The notes: generated by a model not told the origin, from the letters alone. 64,000 nt of DNA from Oceanicaulis sp. HLUCCA04 (GCA_001314625.1 LJSH01000003.1:89728-153727), one strand, 5' to 3'. Counted from the stretch's first letter, positions 27,132 to 36,056 are shown. Numbers and translations are program-made.

Positions 27132-27443
27132 ATGCAGACCAGTCTGAAAAAGCGCCTGGAGATCATTATCGAGATGCCCGCCGTGCGGCGTCTTGAAAGC
27201 GTGCTGGAAAAGGCCGGTGTGAAAGGCTGGACCGTTCTGCCGGCCAAGGCCGGCCGGGGCGCTGCGGGCAGCTGGTCTCGTGAAGGCCAGATAACCGATG
27301 CCGGGCGCATGGTGATGTTGCTGACCGTGATTGATCCGGCTGTGCTCGACACCGTTCTGGAGCGGGTTTACGCGCTGCTGGAGCGCCAGATCGGCATTGT
27401 CATGGTGTCGGACGTTCATGTTGTCCGGGCCGAACGTTTCTGA
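27132..27443 (+). CDS. SbtB-like PII signalling protein
   Basis: This encodes 103 residues. The ferredoxin-like PII fold is indicated by RLESVLEKAGVKGWTVLPA, the glycine-rich T-loop base AGRGAAGSW and the final strand IGIVMVSDVHVVR. In cyanobacteria SbtB binds cAMP, AMP, ADP or ATP and gates SbtA. The C-terminal redox loop (CGPEGC) of cyanobacterial SbtB is absent. ATG 27132, with GGAGG upstream, lies 5 bp after the sbtA stop. A longer frame from 27105 would overlap sbtA and lacks support. Confidence 0.87.
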   Translation: MQTSLKKRLEIIIEMPAVRRLESVLEKAGVKGWTVLPAKAGRGAAGSWSREGQITDAGRMVMLLTVIDPAVLDTVLERVYALLERQIGIVMVSDVHVVRAERF

Positions 27444-27488
27444 CCCGCCTGCTTGCCGCTGGGGCTATCGAAGGCTAGACCGCAGAGC

Positions 27489-28133
27489 ATGATACCTGAT
27501 CGCCTGCATGAGGGCTTTGCCCGCTTCCGAGCCGAGCGCTTTGAGCGCAAGCAACGCATCTGGCAGAATCTCGCCAAGGGGCAGAAACCCCATGCGCTGG
27601 TCATTGGCTGCGCTGATAGCCGCGTTGACCCGGCGGCAATCTTCGATGCGGGGCCCGGCGAGCTGTTCATCATCCGCAATGTGGCCAATCTGGTTCCGCC
27701 CTACGAGCCGGACGGCGCGCATCACGGCGTGTCCGCCGCGCTGGAGTTTTCCGTCAAGGCGCTGGGTGTGGCGCATATCGTGGTGCTGGGCCACAAGAGC
27801 TGTGGCGGCGTACACGCGGCGGCGACCGGCGGCGCAGCGGGCACCCAGTTTATCGAGCGGTGGCTCGATCCGTTGAAGCCGGTATTCGACGAGGCCCGGC
27901 GCGAGCTGGGCGAGGATGCTGATGCCGATCATCTGTGCGACGCGATGGAGCTGGGCTCCATCAAGCGGTCCATGGAGAGGCTGATGTCTTTCCCGTTCAT
28001 TGCTGACGCTGTGCAGGAAGGCGCGCTGGCGCTGCACGGCGCGCGCTTCGGCATTGCCGATGGCGAGCTGGAATGGCTGTTGCCCGATGGCCGCTTTCAC
28101 GCCGTTACACCCGACTTTTCTCCCGCAGCCTGA
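27489..28133 (+). CDS. Beta-class carbonic anhydrase
   Basis: This encodes 214 residues. Zinc ligands and the catalytic dyad are visible: CADSR (Cys41, Asp43, Arg45) and GHKSCGG (His102, Cys105). It interconverts CO2 and HCO3- in the cytoplasm. ATG 27489 is preferred over the frame from 27453 because it gives the family start MIPDRLHEGFARFR. The ribosome-binding site is weak. The gap of 45 bp from the SbtB-like gene suggests one operon: imported bicarbonate can be equilibrated at the cost of CO2 leakage, which is why this pairing is worth noting. Confidence 0.92.
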   Translation: MIPDRLHEGFARFRAERFERKQRIWQNLAKGQKPHALVIGCADSRVDPAAIFDAGPGELFIIRNVANLVPPYEPDGAHHGVSAALEFSVKALGVAHIVVLGHKSCGGVHAAATGGAAGTQFIERWLDPLKPVFDEARRELGEDADADHLCDAMELGSIKRSMERLMSFPFIADAVQEGALALHGARFGIADGELEWLLPDGRFHAVTPDFSPAA

Positions 28134-28165
28134 CCCGTGCCCTTCGCGCGATAGGAGCCAGTCCC

Positions 28166-29179
28166 ATGAAACTTGCCAGCCTCAAGAATGGCAGCCGTGA
28201 TGGCCGCCTTGTCGTCGTCTCGAAGGACCTTGCCTGGTGCACTGACGCTTCACATATCGCGCCGACGCTGCAAGCGGCCCTCGATGACTGGGATGTCACC
28301 GCTCCCCGGCTGGAGACGCTGTCCGGCGAACTGCACCGCGAGACCATTCCGCGCGAGCGCTTTCATGAGCATGAGGCGCTGTCGCCCTTGCCGCGCGCGT
28401 TTCAATGGGCCGATGGATCGGCTTATGTGAACCATGTGGAACTGGTGCGTAAGGCCCGCGGCGCCGAGATGCCCGAAAGCTTCTGGACTGATCCGCTCAT
28501 GTATCAGGGCGGGTCTGATGCCTTCCTGGCCCCGCGTGATACCATCCCGCTCGGTGATGATGCCTGGGGCCTGGACTTCGAAGCCGAGATAGCTGTCGTG
28601 ACCGGCGATGCCCCGATGGGCTGCACGCCCGACGAAGCCGCCAAGGCCATTCGTCTTGTGATGATCTGCAATGACGTGTCGCTGCGCGGGCTTATTCCAG
28701 GCGAGCTGGCCAAAGGGTTTGGTTTTTTCCAGTCCAAGCCGCCCACGGCCTTTTCGCCGGTTGCGGTGACCCCCGACGAGCTGGGCGGCGCATGGGACGG
28801 TGCGCGCCTGCACCTGCCCTTGCGTTCGCAGTATAATGGCGAGCTTTTTGGTGAGCCGGAGGCCGGTGTCGACATGACATTCAGCTTCCCTGAGCTGATT
28901 GCCCATCTGGCGAAGACACGGCCCGTCACCGCCGGCACGATTGTCGGCTCCGGCACGGTGTCGAACAAGCTGGATGGTGGCCCTGGCAAGCCGGTCAGCG
29001 AAGGCGGCAAGGGCTATTCGTGCATTGCGGAAATCCGCATGATCGAGACGATCAATGACGGCAAGCCAAAAACGCCCTTCATGACGCCGGGCGACACCAT
29101 CCGCATCGATATGCGGGACAAGGCCGGCAAGTCGATCTTCGGTGCGATTGAACAGGAAGTGGTGCGCTACAGGAAATAG
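28166..29179 (+). CDS. Fumarylacetoacetate hydrolase family protein
   Basis: This encodes 337 residues. The FAH fold is shown by GLDFEAEIAVVTGD (metal-binding Glu residues), MICNDVSLRGLI, and GTIVGSGTVSNK with a C-terminal GDTIRIDMRDKAG. With hmgA four genes upstream, the likely reaction is fumarylacetoacetate to fumarate and acetoacetate, the last step of tyrosine catabolism. AGGAG is positioned 9 bp before ATG 28166; the frame from 28073 overlaps the carbonic anhydrase gene and is not used. Other FAH-family activities (acylpyruvase, decarboxylase) are possible. Confidence 0.87.
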   Translation: MKLASLKNGSRDGRLVVVSKDLAWCTDASHIAPTLQAALDDWDVTAPRLETLSGELHRETIPRERFHEHEALSPLPRAFQWADGSAYVNHVELVRKARGAEMPESFWTDPLMYQGGSDAFLAPRDTIPLGDDAWGLDFEAEIAVVTGDAPMGCTPDEAAKAIRLVMICNDVSLRGLIPGELAKGFGFFQSKPPTAFSPVAVTPDELGGAWDGARLHLPLRSQYNGELFGEPEAGVDMTFSFPELIAHLAKTRPVTAGTIVGSGTVSNKLDGGPGKPVSEGGKGYSCIAEIRMIETINDGKPKTPFMTPGDTIRIDMRDKAGKSIFGAIEQEVVRYRK

Positions 29180-29204
29180 CGTTCCGCCTCATGCCTGACA
29201 TGCC

Positions 29205-29537
29205 CTAGTTCACCCGTGAGGCGATCTCCGGCTTGACCCTGTAGCGCTGGCCATCAAACGCCTCGAAGACGGCCGCGGCTTCAGGGTGTGCTACCGGACC
29301 GTTATGCGCATCGGGCAACAGGTTCTGCTCTGACACATAAGCCGTGTAGTGGCTCTGCTCGTTCTCGGCCAGGACGTGATAAAAGGGCTGATCCTTGTGT
29401 GGCCGGATTTTTTCCGGGATGGACAGCCACCATTCCTGCGTGTTTGCAAACTGCGGATCGACGTCGAATACGACGCCGCGGAATGGAAACAGGCGGTGGC
29501 GAACCACATCGCCAATAGCAAATCGCGCACTACGCAC
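29205..29537 (-). CDS. hspQ: Heat shock protein HspQ (hemimethylated-DNA-binding fold)
   Basis: This encodes 110 residues from GTG 29537. The body (FAIGDVVRHRLFPFRGVVFD, EWWLSIPEKIRPHKDQPFYH, YVSEQNLLPD) is an almost canonical HspQ/YccV domain. In E. coli HspQ limits DnaA activity and acts as a Lon specificity factor. The start is uncertain: ATG 29588 would add 17 residues that do not look conserved, whereas GTG 29537 gives the usual family N-terminus. It is divergent from ppx/gppA and convergent with the FAH gene. Confidence 0.88.
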   Translation of the reverse strand: MRSARFAIGDVVRHRLFPFRGVVFDVDPQFANTQEWWLSIPEKIRPHKDQPFYHVLAENEQSHYTAYVSEQNLLPDAHNGPVAHPEAAAVFEAFDGQRYRVKPEIASRVN

Positions 29538-29769
29538 GGCTAAAACCCTATTCTGCACAACACGTTGCCAATAACATATGCCGGGCACGGCCCGAAGCTA
29601 GCATCTCGCTGCTTTGCACACATATCCGTTAAACGCCTGTCATCCTGTCACAAGCGTGTTATCATTGTCTTCAACACATGAACCAGTCTGTCCTGCCGGG
29701 CACCGGGCAGCGCGCTTCTTTCAGCCGCGCGCCTTGCCGGGCGGGTCAGGCGTCAGGACCAGGCACCCT

Positions 29770-30894
29770 ATGAATACGCATGACCCTGGCGGGCGGCCGG
29801 GGACCGATTCGCGCAATACATCGAACAGCCGTTCGCGGCATGACGCCATTTACGGCGCCATTGATCTTGGCACCAATAATTGCCGGATGTTGATGGCGCG
29901 CCGTGCGGCGCGGGGCTTTCGCGTGGTGGAAAGCTTTTCGCGCATTGTCCGTCTGGGCGAAGGCATAGGCGCGAGCGGTGTTCTGTCCAATGAGTCGATG
30001 GACCGGGCGGTGGAAGCCCTGGGCGTCTGTGCGCAAAAGCTGGAGCGCCGCAAGGTGACGAAGCTGCGGGCCGTGGCGACACAAGCTTGCCGGATGGCTG
30101 CCAACGGACAGGAATTCCTTGACCGGGTGAAGCGCGAAACCGGCCTGACGCTCGAGCTTATTTCCCCGGAGGAAGAAGCGCGCCTTGCGGTTCAGGGCAG
30201 TCTGGATCTGCTCGATGACAGTTTTGACGCGGCCGTCGTTGTCGATATCGGTGGCGGATCGACCGAGCTGTGCTGGCTGGATCTGGCCGAATGGCGGGCC
30301 AGAGGCGGCTATCCCGATGCGGGACGGCCGGGTATTCGCGGCTGGACAACCATTCCGCTCGGCGTTGTAACCCTGTCTGAACGTTGCCCGGAACCGGCGG
30401 TGGCCAGCGCGCAAGAACGCGCCGCCTGGTATGAATCGATGAAGGCCGAAGTGCGCAAGGAAACGCGTATCCCCAAGGGTGCCCGGCGCTTGCGCACGCT
30501 GTTCGAGCAGGGCAAGGCGCACATGGTGGGCACGTCCGGCACCGTGACCTCCATTGCCGGTGTTCACCTTGATCTGGTACGTTATGACCGCAACCGGGTG
30601 GACGGCCTCTGGCTGGAGGCGCAGGACGCGCGCGGCGCCTGCAGCCGCCTGTCGACCAAGGATGCGGCGGGCCGCGCCGGTGAGGGCTGTATTGGTACCG
30701 AACGGGCTGATCTGGTGGTGGCAGGTTGCGCGATCCTGGAAACGGTGATGGATGGCTGGCCGGTGCCGCGTCTGCGCGTCGGTGATCGCGGCTTGCGCGA
30801 AGGATTGCTGCTCAATCTCATCTATCCGCGCCGCAAGCGTGGCCGGCGCGGCCGCAAGGGGCGAAAGCCCGGCGGGGCAGGAGGCGAAGCATGA
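29770..30894 (+). CDS. Ppx/GppA exopolyphosphatase-type phosphatase
   Basis: This encodes 374 residues. The actin-like ATPase fold shows AIDLGTNNCRMLMA (phosphate 1 loop), VVDIGGGSTELCWL (connect 1) and GTSGTVTSIAG (phosphate 2). Members hydrolyse polyphosphate or pppGpp. A short Ser/Arg-rich leader precedes the domain and an Arg/Lys/Gly-rich tail follows it, possibly an RNA-contacting tail. ATG 29770 is preferred over a longer frame from 29614 that lacks family similarity. The stop overlaps the rlmE start (ATGA), a pairing common in alphaproteobacteria. Confidence 0.9.
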   Translation: MNTHDPGGRPGTDSRNTSNSRSRHDAIYGAIDLGTNNCRMLMARRAARGFRVVESFSRIVRLGEGIGASGVLSNESMDRAVEALGVCAQKLERRKVTKLRAVATQACRMAANGQEFLDRVKRETGLTLELISPEEEARLAVQGSLDLLDDSFDAAVVVDIGGGSTELCWLDLAEWRARGGYPDAGRPGIRGWTTIPLGVVTLSERCPEPAVASAQERAAWYESMKAEVRKETRIPKGARRLRTLFEQGKAHMVGTSGTVTSIAGVHLDLVRYDRNRVDGLWLEAQDARGACSRLSTKDAAGRAGEGCIGTERADLVVAGCAILETVMDGWPVPRLRVGDRGLREGLLLNLIYPRRKRGRRGRKGRKPGGAGGEA

Positions 30895-31622
30895 GTTCCG
30901 GCACAGATGATGACCCGCCCGCAGAGCGCCGCCGCAGACGTTCCGGCCCCGTCACAGCGGGTGGAAGCGAGCGCGCTGACAAGCAGTTCCACGAGCGCGT
31001 GAAAACAGCGAAAAAGCGCAAGGTCTCCTCCCAGCGCTGGCTGGAGCGCCAGCTCAACGACCCCTATGTCCACCGCGCCAAGGCGGAGGGCTACCGCGCG
31101 CGCGCAGCCTACAAGCTGATCGAGCTGGACGAGAAATTCCATTTCCTCCGGCCCGGCATGCGCATCGCCGACCTGGGTGCTGCCCCCGGCGGCTGGGTGC
31201 AAGTGGCCCTGAAGCGCGGGGCCAGCCATGTCGTCGGTATCGACCTGCTCGAAATGGACCATATTGCAGGTGCCATTCTGCTGACGATGGATTTTACCGA
31301 TCCGGGCGCGTCCGAAGCCGTGAAGGAGGCGCTGGGCGGACCGGCCGATCTTGTCATGTCAGACCTTGCGCCCTGGACCACCGGGCACAAGAGCACCGAC
31401 CATTTGCGCATTGTGGCGCTGGTAGAGGCAGCAGCCGATTTCGCGCTGGAAACGCTTCGCCCCGGCGGGGCCTTCATTGCCAAGGCGTTTCAGGGCGGTA
31501 CCGAGAGCGAAATTCTGAACCGGTTGAAACCGCGCTTCGAGAAAGTGAAACACGCCAAGCCTGCCGCCAGCCGTGCTGACAGCTCGGAGACTTATCTGGT
31601 GGCTCTAGGCTTCAAGGGGTAG
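30891..31622 (+). CDS. rlmE: 23S rRNA 2'-O-methyltransferase RlmE (FtsJ)
   Basis: This encodes 243 residues. It methylates U2552 of 23S rRNA (E. coli numbering), a late step of 50S assembly. Visible are the catalytic Lys in ARAAYKLIELDEKF, the SAM motif VADLGAAPGGW-type IADLGAAPGGW, the catalytic Asp in MSDLAPWTTGH, Lys in AKAFQGG and Glu in SSETYLVALGFKG, which complete the K-D-K-E set. The N-terminal 50 residues are Arg/Lys-rich and longer than in E. coli. It overlaps ppx/gppA by 4 bp. The Trp after MSDLAP replaces the usual Asn. Confidence 0.95.
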   Translation: MSSGTDDDPPAERRRRRSGPVTAGGSERADKQFHERVKTAKKRKVSSQRWLERQLNDPYVHRAKAEGYRARAAYKLIELDEKFHFLRPGMRIADLGAAPGGWVQVALKRGASHVVGIDLLEMDHIAGAILLTMDFTDPGASEAVKEALGGPADLVMSDLAPWTTGHKSTDHLRIVALVEAAADFALETLRPGGAFIAKAFQGGTESEILNRLKPRFEKVKHAKPAASRADSSETYLVALGFKG

Positions 31623-31623
31623 G

Positions 31624-32568
31624 TCACGTCCGCCAGCGCAAGGTGGCCGGCTTGACCGGGTTGACGAACTCGCGGCCTTCGGCGCGGGAATCGAGAATTT
31701 CCTTCTTGATGCGCTGGTACCAGATGAAAAGCTGATCGGCGTCGCGGATCAGCATGCCTTTCGCGCCAAACGCCAGCCCCTTCTGGCGCAGCGCCATGAT
31801 GCGTACATCCTGCTGCAGGAAGGGCCGGGTAAACAGCCGGGCAATCGGCTTGATGACGGTCAGGACCGGCGTATCCCAGTAGAAGACCTGCCGGATGATC
31901 GTGCGGCCCGCATCAATCGGGGTCAGCATGGTGACACCTAGCACGGTGTGCTTCTCGTTCCAGATTCGCTCGATGCGCAGGCCCGGCAGGCGGAAGGCGA
32001 TAGAGACCCGGATCGATCCGCCGATAATGTTGTAGAGCTTCGAATTGACCGGCGCGTGGGGGACCATGGTGAAGCCCAGCTCGCTGGGCACATAGTCCTT
32101 GGCCTTGTCTTTGAGCGTCTTGGAGGTGCGCCAGATAGGGCTGGCATGGACGTAAGGGCCATGGGCCGGGTCCAGCAGGCCATAGGCCGCATCATCGATA
32201 TGACAGGGCAGAAGCGCTTCCTCGACAAACCGGACCTTGCCGCCTCCGGGACCGGACAGCGATGGCGGCGGTGTGTCCGGCTGGCCGCCGGATTGTTCGG
32301 GAATGAAGGCCCAGATCAGACCGTCCTGCTCTTGAAGAACTGGCGGCGGTGATCCGTCTGGCGTGCTCGCCGCAACACCGCCATCTGCACCGCGTTCCAG
32401 TATCAGCGAAAGCGCACAGACGCTCAGCTCGCGCGCGCGGCCGGTCTTCAGCTCTTTTGCAGGCAACGCCATGTACCAGGCATCGCGCAAAATGCCGTCA
32501 GAGCGGTCGTCAGTGGCCGTGTTGCCAGTCTGGGATTCGGGCATGGTTGTCATCCGATCGGCCTTCAT
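31624..32568 (-). CDS. Rieske-oxygenase-like protein lacking the Rieske cluster
   Basis: This encodes 314 residues. The N-terminus (LRDAWYMALPAKELKTGRA) parallels Rieske oxygenases, but the region where CxH and CxxH should lie holds only a short linker before DGLIWAFIPE. The catalytic part keeps the mononuclear-iron motif Asp133-x2-His136-x4-His141 (DPAHGPYVH) and a later acidic candidate ligand in QQDVRIMALRQKG. It is therefore an oxygenase-type domain without its own electron relay. ATG 32568 overlaps the upstream methyltransferase stop as ATGA, favoured over GTG 32595. A Rieske-only paralogue at 16455-16913 could complement it. Function unknown. Confidence 0.8.
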   Translation of the reverse strand: MKADRMTTMPESQTGNTATDDRSDGILRDAWYMALPAKELKTGRARELSVCALSLILERGADGGVAASTPDGSPPPVLQEQDGLIWAFIPEQSGGQPDTPPPSLSGPGGGKVRFVEEALLPCHIDDAAYGLLDPAHGPYVHASPIWRTSKTLKDKAKDYVPSELGFTMVPHAPVNSKLYNIIGGSIRVSIAFRLPGLRIERIWNEKHTVLGVTMLTPIDAGRTIIRQVFYWDTPVLTVIKPIARLFTRPFLQQDVRIMALRQKGLAFGAKGMLIRDADQLFIWYQRIKKEILDSRAEGREFVNPVKPATLRWRT

Positions 32569-33425
32569 GCCTGCCGCGCGTACAGGAACATCCACATATT
32601 ATCGTTTGTGGGCAGGTTGACGCCGGAGGGTGTTTCCACCGTGTAGCCCGCGCTGGCGGCCATGGCACGCAAGCTCTCAGGCGTGAAATAGTTCACATGA
32701 TCGGGCAGGCGCACACCGCACCAGTTTGCGCCCATCACTTTGGCGTTCCACGAGCCATAATTGGGCACTTTCACGATCACCGGCGCGCCGGGGCGCATTT
32801 TGGGGGCCAGGGCAGTCAGAACCGGCATCGGGTTGGGGTCATGTTCCAGATAGGAATTGAGCATCGCACCGGCAAAGAACCCGTCCTCGAACTGCGCAAG
32901 ACCCGAATAGGAATCGGCGGCAATGCAATACCCGCCACGGGTCTTGAACGTTGTGTCGGCCTCGCGCGCCAGATTGGGCGCGATTTCAATGCCATAGGGC
33001 GTGTAGGCTTCCGGCAAATTCATCGCATGCTTGCCATTGCCGCAGCCCAGATCGAGCACCGGGCCCGCTTCCACCATCTCCTGCAGGAAACGGCTGGTCT
33101 CCGGGCGCTTGAACATGTGCAGGCGCCAGCGCGTCTTGGTATCCAGCCATTGAATGACCCGCTGCTTCTCCTTGCGGCGGACCTTCTCCTCCTCGACCGT
33201 CTTGTCCCAGGCGAATTCCCCGGCAAAGGCGGCCAGGGGCGGGATTTCCGCCAGATAGACAAAGCCGCAGCCGGCGCAGCTCACCACACGCCAGATGTCG
33301 CGCTCGATGCGGGTATCGCCGTGTGCGCTGTGGCCGCAATGGGGACACGCGCGTGCCTCCAGCCCGCTCCCGCCAGCCGATGACGGGTCAGACCGGGCGG
33401 CAGTGACAGTGGCTGAGGCTGACAT
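32565..33425 (-). CDS. SAM-dependent methyltransferase with N-terminal zinc ribbon
   Basis: This encodes 286 residues. Cys27-x2-Cys30 and Cys50-x2-Cys53 form a zinc ribbon of the kind in front of sugar or nucleotide-sugar C-methyltransferases. The Rossmann SAM site follows (VLDLGCGNGKHAM) with acidic YGIEIAP. The later VPNYGSWNAKVMGANWCGV and DHVNYFTPESLRAM are typical of the methyltransferase-23 group. The substrate is unknown. ATG 33425 is used because upstream in-frame codons look unconserved; its ribosome-binding site is weak. It is translationally coupled to the cluster-less oxygenase and divergent from uvrD. Confidence 0.85.
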   Translation of the reverse strand: MSASATVTAARSDPSSAGGSGLEARACPHCGHSAHGDTRIERDIWRVVSCAGCGFVYLAEIPPLAAFAGEFAWDKTVEEEKVRRKEKQRVIQWLDTKTRWRLHMFKRPETSRFLQEMVEAGPVLDLGCGNGKHAMNLPEAYTPYGIEIAPNLAREADTTFKTRGGYCIAADSYSGLAQFEDGFFAGAMLNSYLEHDPNPMPVLTALAPKMRPGAPVIVKVPNYGSWNAKVMGANWCGVRLPDHVNYFTPESLRAMAASAGYTVETPSGVNLPTNDNMWMFLYARQA

Positions 33426-33694
33426 GGGATGAACCGGGTGCAGCGCGGCGGTACTGCCGCAATCAAATAACGAAAAGGCGGGCGGCGATGCCAGGTGCAT
33501 CTGGCTGGAATGGCCTTGTGTGCCTGGCAATCAGCTAGTGCAAAATCACGCTATCAGCAATCCTTTGAGCCGGTCAAACTTGCCCTTCGCGCGCGAAGCG
33601 CCTGCCAGGCCGGTGATAGGTGCACTGCCGCGCGCCTGCAGCCGTGCTAGTTTTGTTCAGGTATATCGAATCGTCCCGCAGCTTTCAGGCCGTC

Positions 33695-36001
33695 ATGAAT
33701 TCCACGCCCTTGTCACAGCAGGCTTCCGCCCGTCCTCCCGCCAGCGGAGACGGCGCACTTGCCGCGTATCTGCACGGTCTCAACACCGAGCAGCGCGCGG
33801 CTGTGGAAGCGGTTGACGGGCCCGTTCTGGTGCTGGCGGGCGCGGGCACTGGCAAGACGCGCGTGCTGACGACAAGGCTGGCCCATATTCTGGCGACGGG
33901 CCGCGCGCGGCCTTTTGAAATCCTGTCGGTGACCTTCACCAACAAGGCGGCGCGCGAGATGAAGGAGCGCGTTGGCGCGATCATCGGTGAGGCGGTGGAA
34001 GGCCTGCCATGGCTGGGCACGTTCCACTCCATCGCTGCGCAGATACTGCGCCGCCACGCCGAGCTGGTGGGGCTGAAATCTTCCTTCACCATTCTCGATA
34101 CCGATGACCAGCTGCGCCTGATCAAGCAGATCCTGCAGGCTGAAGGCATTGACGACAAGCGCTGGACGCCCCGCCATCTGGCCAGCCTCATTGATGGCTG
34201 GAAGAACCGGGGCATACGGCCGGAAAAGCTGGGCGAGGAAGACCGCTGGACCTTCGCTGACGGCAAGGCCGATGCCCTCTACCGGCTCTATCAGGAGCGG
34301 TTGAAGGTTCTGAACGCCTGTGATTTTGGCGATCTGCTCCTGCACAATCTGACGATCTTTACCGAGAATGCCGACGTGCTGGCGCTCTACCACAAGCTCT
34401 TCCGCTACCTGCTGGTAGATGAGTATCAGGACACCAATGTCTGCCAGTATCTCTGGCTGCGCCTGCTGGCGCGCGGGTCGGGCAATGTGTGCTGTGTCGG
34501 CGATGACGACCAGTCCATCTATGGCTGGCGGGGCGCGGAGGTCGACAATATCCTGCGTTTCGAAACCGATTTTCCCGGCGCCACGGTGATCCGGCTGGAG
34601 CGCAATTACCGCTCGACCGGCCATATCCTTGGTGCCGCGTCCGGCCTCATCAAGTCCAATCGCGCGCGCCTGGGCAAGACACTGTGGACCGATGACGATC
34701 CCGGCGAGAAGGTGCAGGTGCGCGGGCTCTGGGATGGCGATGCCGAGGCCCGCTTCGTCGCTGACGAGATCGAGGGCCATGTGCGCGCCGGCGGACAGCA
34801 CAGCGATATCGCCATTCTGGTCCGCGCCTCCTGGCAGATGCGCGCCTTTGAAGACCGCTTCATCATGCTGGGCCTGCCCTACAAGGTGATTGGCGGCCCG
34901 CGCTTCTTTGAACGCGCCGAGGTGCGCGACGCTCATGCCTATATGCGCCTTGTGCGCTCGCCCGAAGACGATCTGGCGTTCGAGCGCATCATCAATGTGC
35001 CCAAGCGCGGCATCGGCGAGACCAGCGTTCAGAAGATCGCCAGCGCAGCCCGTTCGGCCGGTGTCTCCTTCAGCGAGATGGCTGGCCTGATGGTCCAGAC
35101 CGACGAGATACGCGGCAAGGCGCGCACCGCCTTGCAGGTCTTCCTGCGTGATGTTGAACGCTGGCGCGCGCAGGCCGACACCATGCGCCATGATGAGCTG
35201 GCCGAGATCATCCTCGACGAGAGCGGCTATACCGCGATGTGGCGCGAGGACAAGAGCCCGCAGGCCGCCGGCCGCCTCGACAACCTCAAGGAACTCGTCC
35301 GCTCCATGGGCGGGTTCGACACGCTGGAAGCCTATCTGGAACACGTGTCACTGGTGGCAGATCTGGACCGGGCCAGTGATGGCGATGAAGCCTCCCTGAT
35401 GACGCTGCATGCGGCCAAGGGGCTGGAGTTTCCGCTGGTCTTCCTGCCCGGCTGGGAAGAGACCGTCTTCCCCTCCCAGCGCTCGCTTGACGAGGGCGGC
35501 ACGGCCAGCCTCGAGGAAGAGCGCCGCCTTGCCTATGTTGGTATTACGCGCGCTCGCGAGCGCGCGATCATTTCCTTTACCGCCAACCGGATGATTTTCG
35601 GGCGCTGGCAGTCGGTCCTGCCCTCGCGCTTTATCGACGAGTTGCCGCCCGAACACGCCGAGGCCAAATCCGAGACGGGCTATTATGATGCCGGGCCGGG
35701 TTTTGCCGGCGTGTCAGAGCCCGCAGACCCGTTCCGCTCCGCCTATGACAGTCCGGGCTGGAAACGCTTCAAGGCGGCGCAGGAAAGCGGCGCACGGCGC
35801 GATCCGGGCACGATCGAGGGCAAGGCCAGGCTGATCGAGAGCGGTGATACAGGCGCGGGCGGCTTTGCCCGTGGCGACCGGGTCTTCCACCTGAAATTCG
35901 GCTATGGCCGGATTCTGGTTGCCGACGGCGCCAAGCTCACCGTCGCCTTCGACAAGGCGGGCGAGAAGAAGGTGGTGTCGAGCTTCGTGGAGAAGGCGTG
36001 A
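33695..36001 (+). CDS. uvrD: UvrD/PcrA-type superfamily 1 DNA helicase
   Basis: This encodes 768 residues. Helicase motifs are in order: Q-motif LNTEQRAAVEA, I AGAGTGKTRV, Ia SVTFTNKAAREMKER, II LLVDEYQDTN, III VGDDDQSIYGWRGA, IV RLERNYRST, V SLMTLHAAKGLEF and VI YVGITRARE. The C-terminus ends with a Tudor-like segment (RGDRVFHLKFGYGRI) that contacts RNA polymerase in PcrA/UvrD. It is a 3'-5' helicase for nucleotide excision and mismatch repair. ATG 33695 is preferred over the frame from 33620. The 268-bp divergent region upstream shows no other gene. Confidence 0.94.
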   Translation: MNSTPLSQQASARPPASGDGALAAYLHGLNTEQRAAVEAVDGPVLVLAGAGTGKTRVLTTRLAHILATGRARPFEILSVTFTNKAAREMKERVGAIIGEAVEGLPWLGTFHSIAAQILRRHAELVGLKSSFTILDTDDQLRLIKQILQAEGIDDKRWTPRHLASLIDGWKNRGIRPEKLGEEDRWTFADGKADALYRLYQERLKVLNACDFGDLLLHNLTIFTENADVLALYHKLFRYLLVDEYQDTNVCQYLWLRLLARGSGNVCCVGDDDQSIYGWRGAEVDNILRFETDFPGATVIRLERNYRSTGHILGAASGLIKSNRARLGKTLWTDDDPGEKVQVRGLWDGDAEARFVADEIEGHVRAGGQHSDIAILVRASWQMRAFEDRFIMLGLPYKVIGGPRFFERAEVRDAHAYMRLVRSPEDDLAFERIINVPKRGIGETSVQKIASAARSAGVSFSEMAGLMVQTDEIRGKARTALQVFLRDVERWRAQADTMRHDELAEIILDESGYTAMWREDKSPQAAGRLDNLKELVRSMGGFDTLEAYLEHVSLVADLDRASDGDEASLMTLHAAKGLEFPLVFLPGWEETVFPSQRSLDEGGTASLEEERRLAYVGITRARERAIISFTANRMIFGRWQSVLPSRFIDELPPEHAEAKSETGYYDAGPGFAGVSEPADPFRSAYDSPGWKRFKAAQESGARRDPGTIEGKARLIESGDTGAGGFARGDRVFHLKFGYGRILVADGAKLTVAFDKAGEKKVVSSFVEKA

Positions 36002-36056
36002 TTCGCACCCGCGCCTGCACTCGACCTTCTGTTACAAAGCCTCTAAACCTTTGGGT

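Noticed and set aside
33713-35344. 543-codon open frame on the minus strand
   Set aside because: Antisense to uvrD, whose helicase motifs are complete on the other strand.
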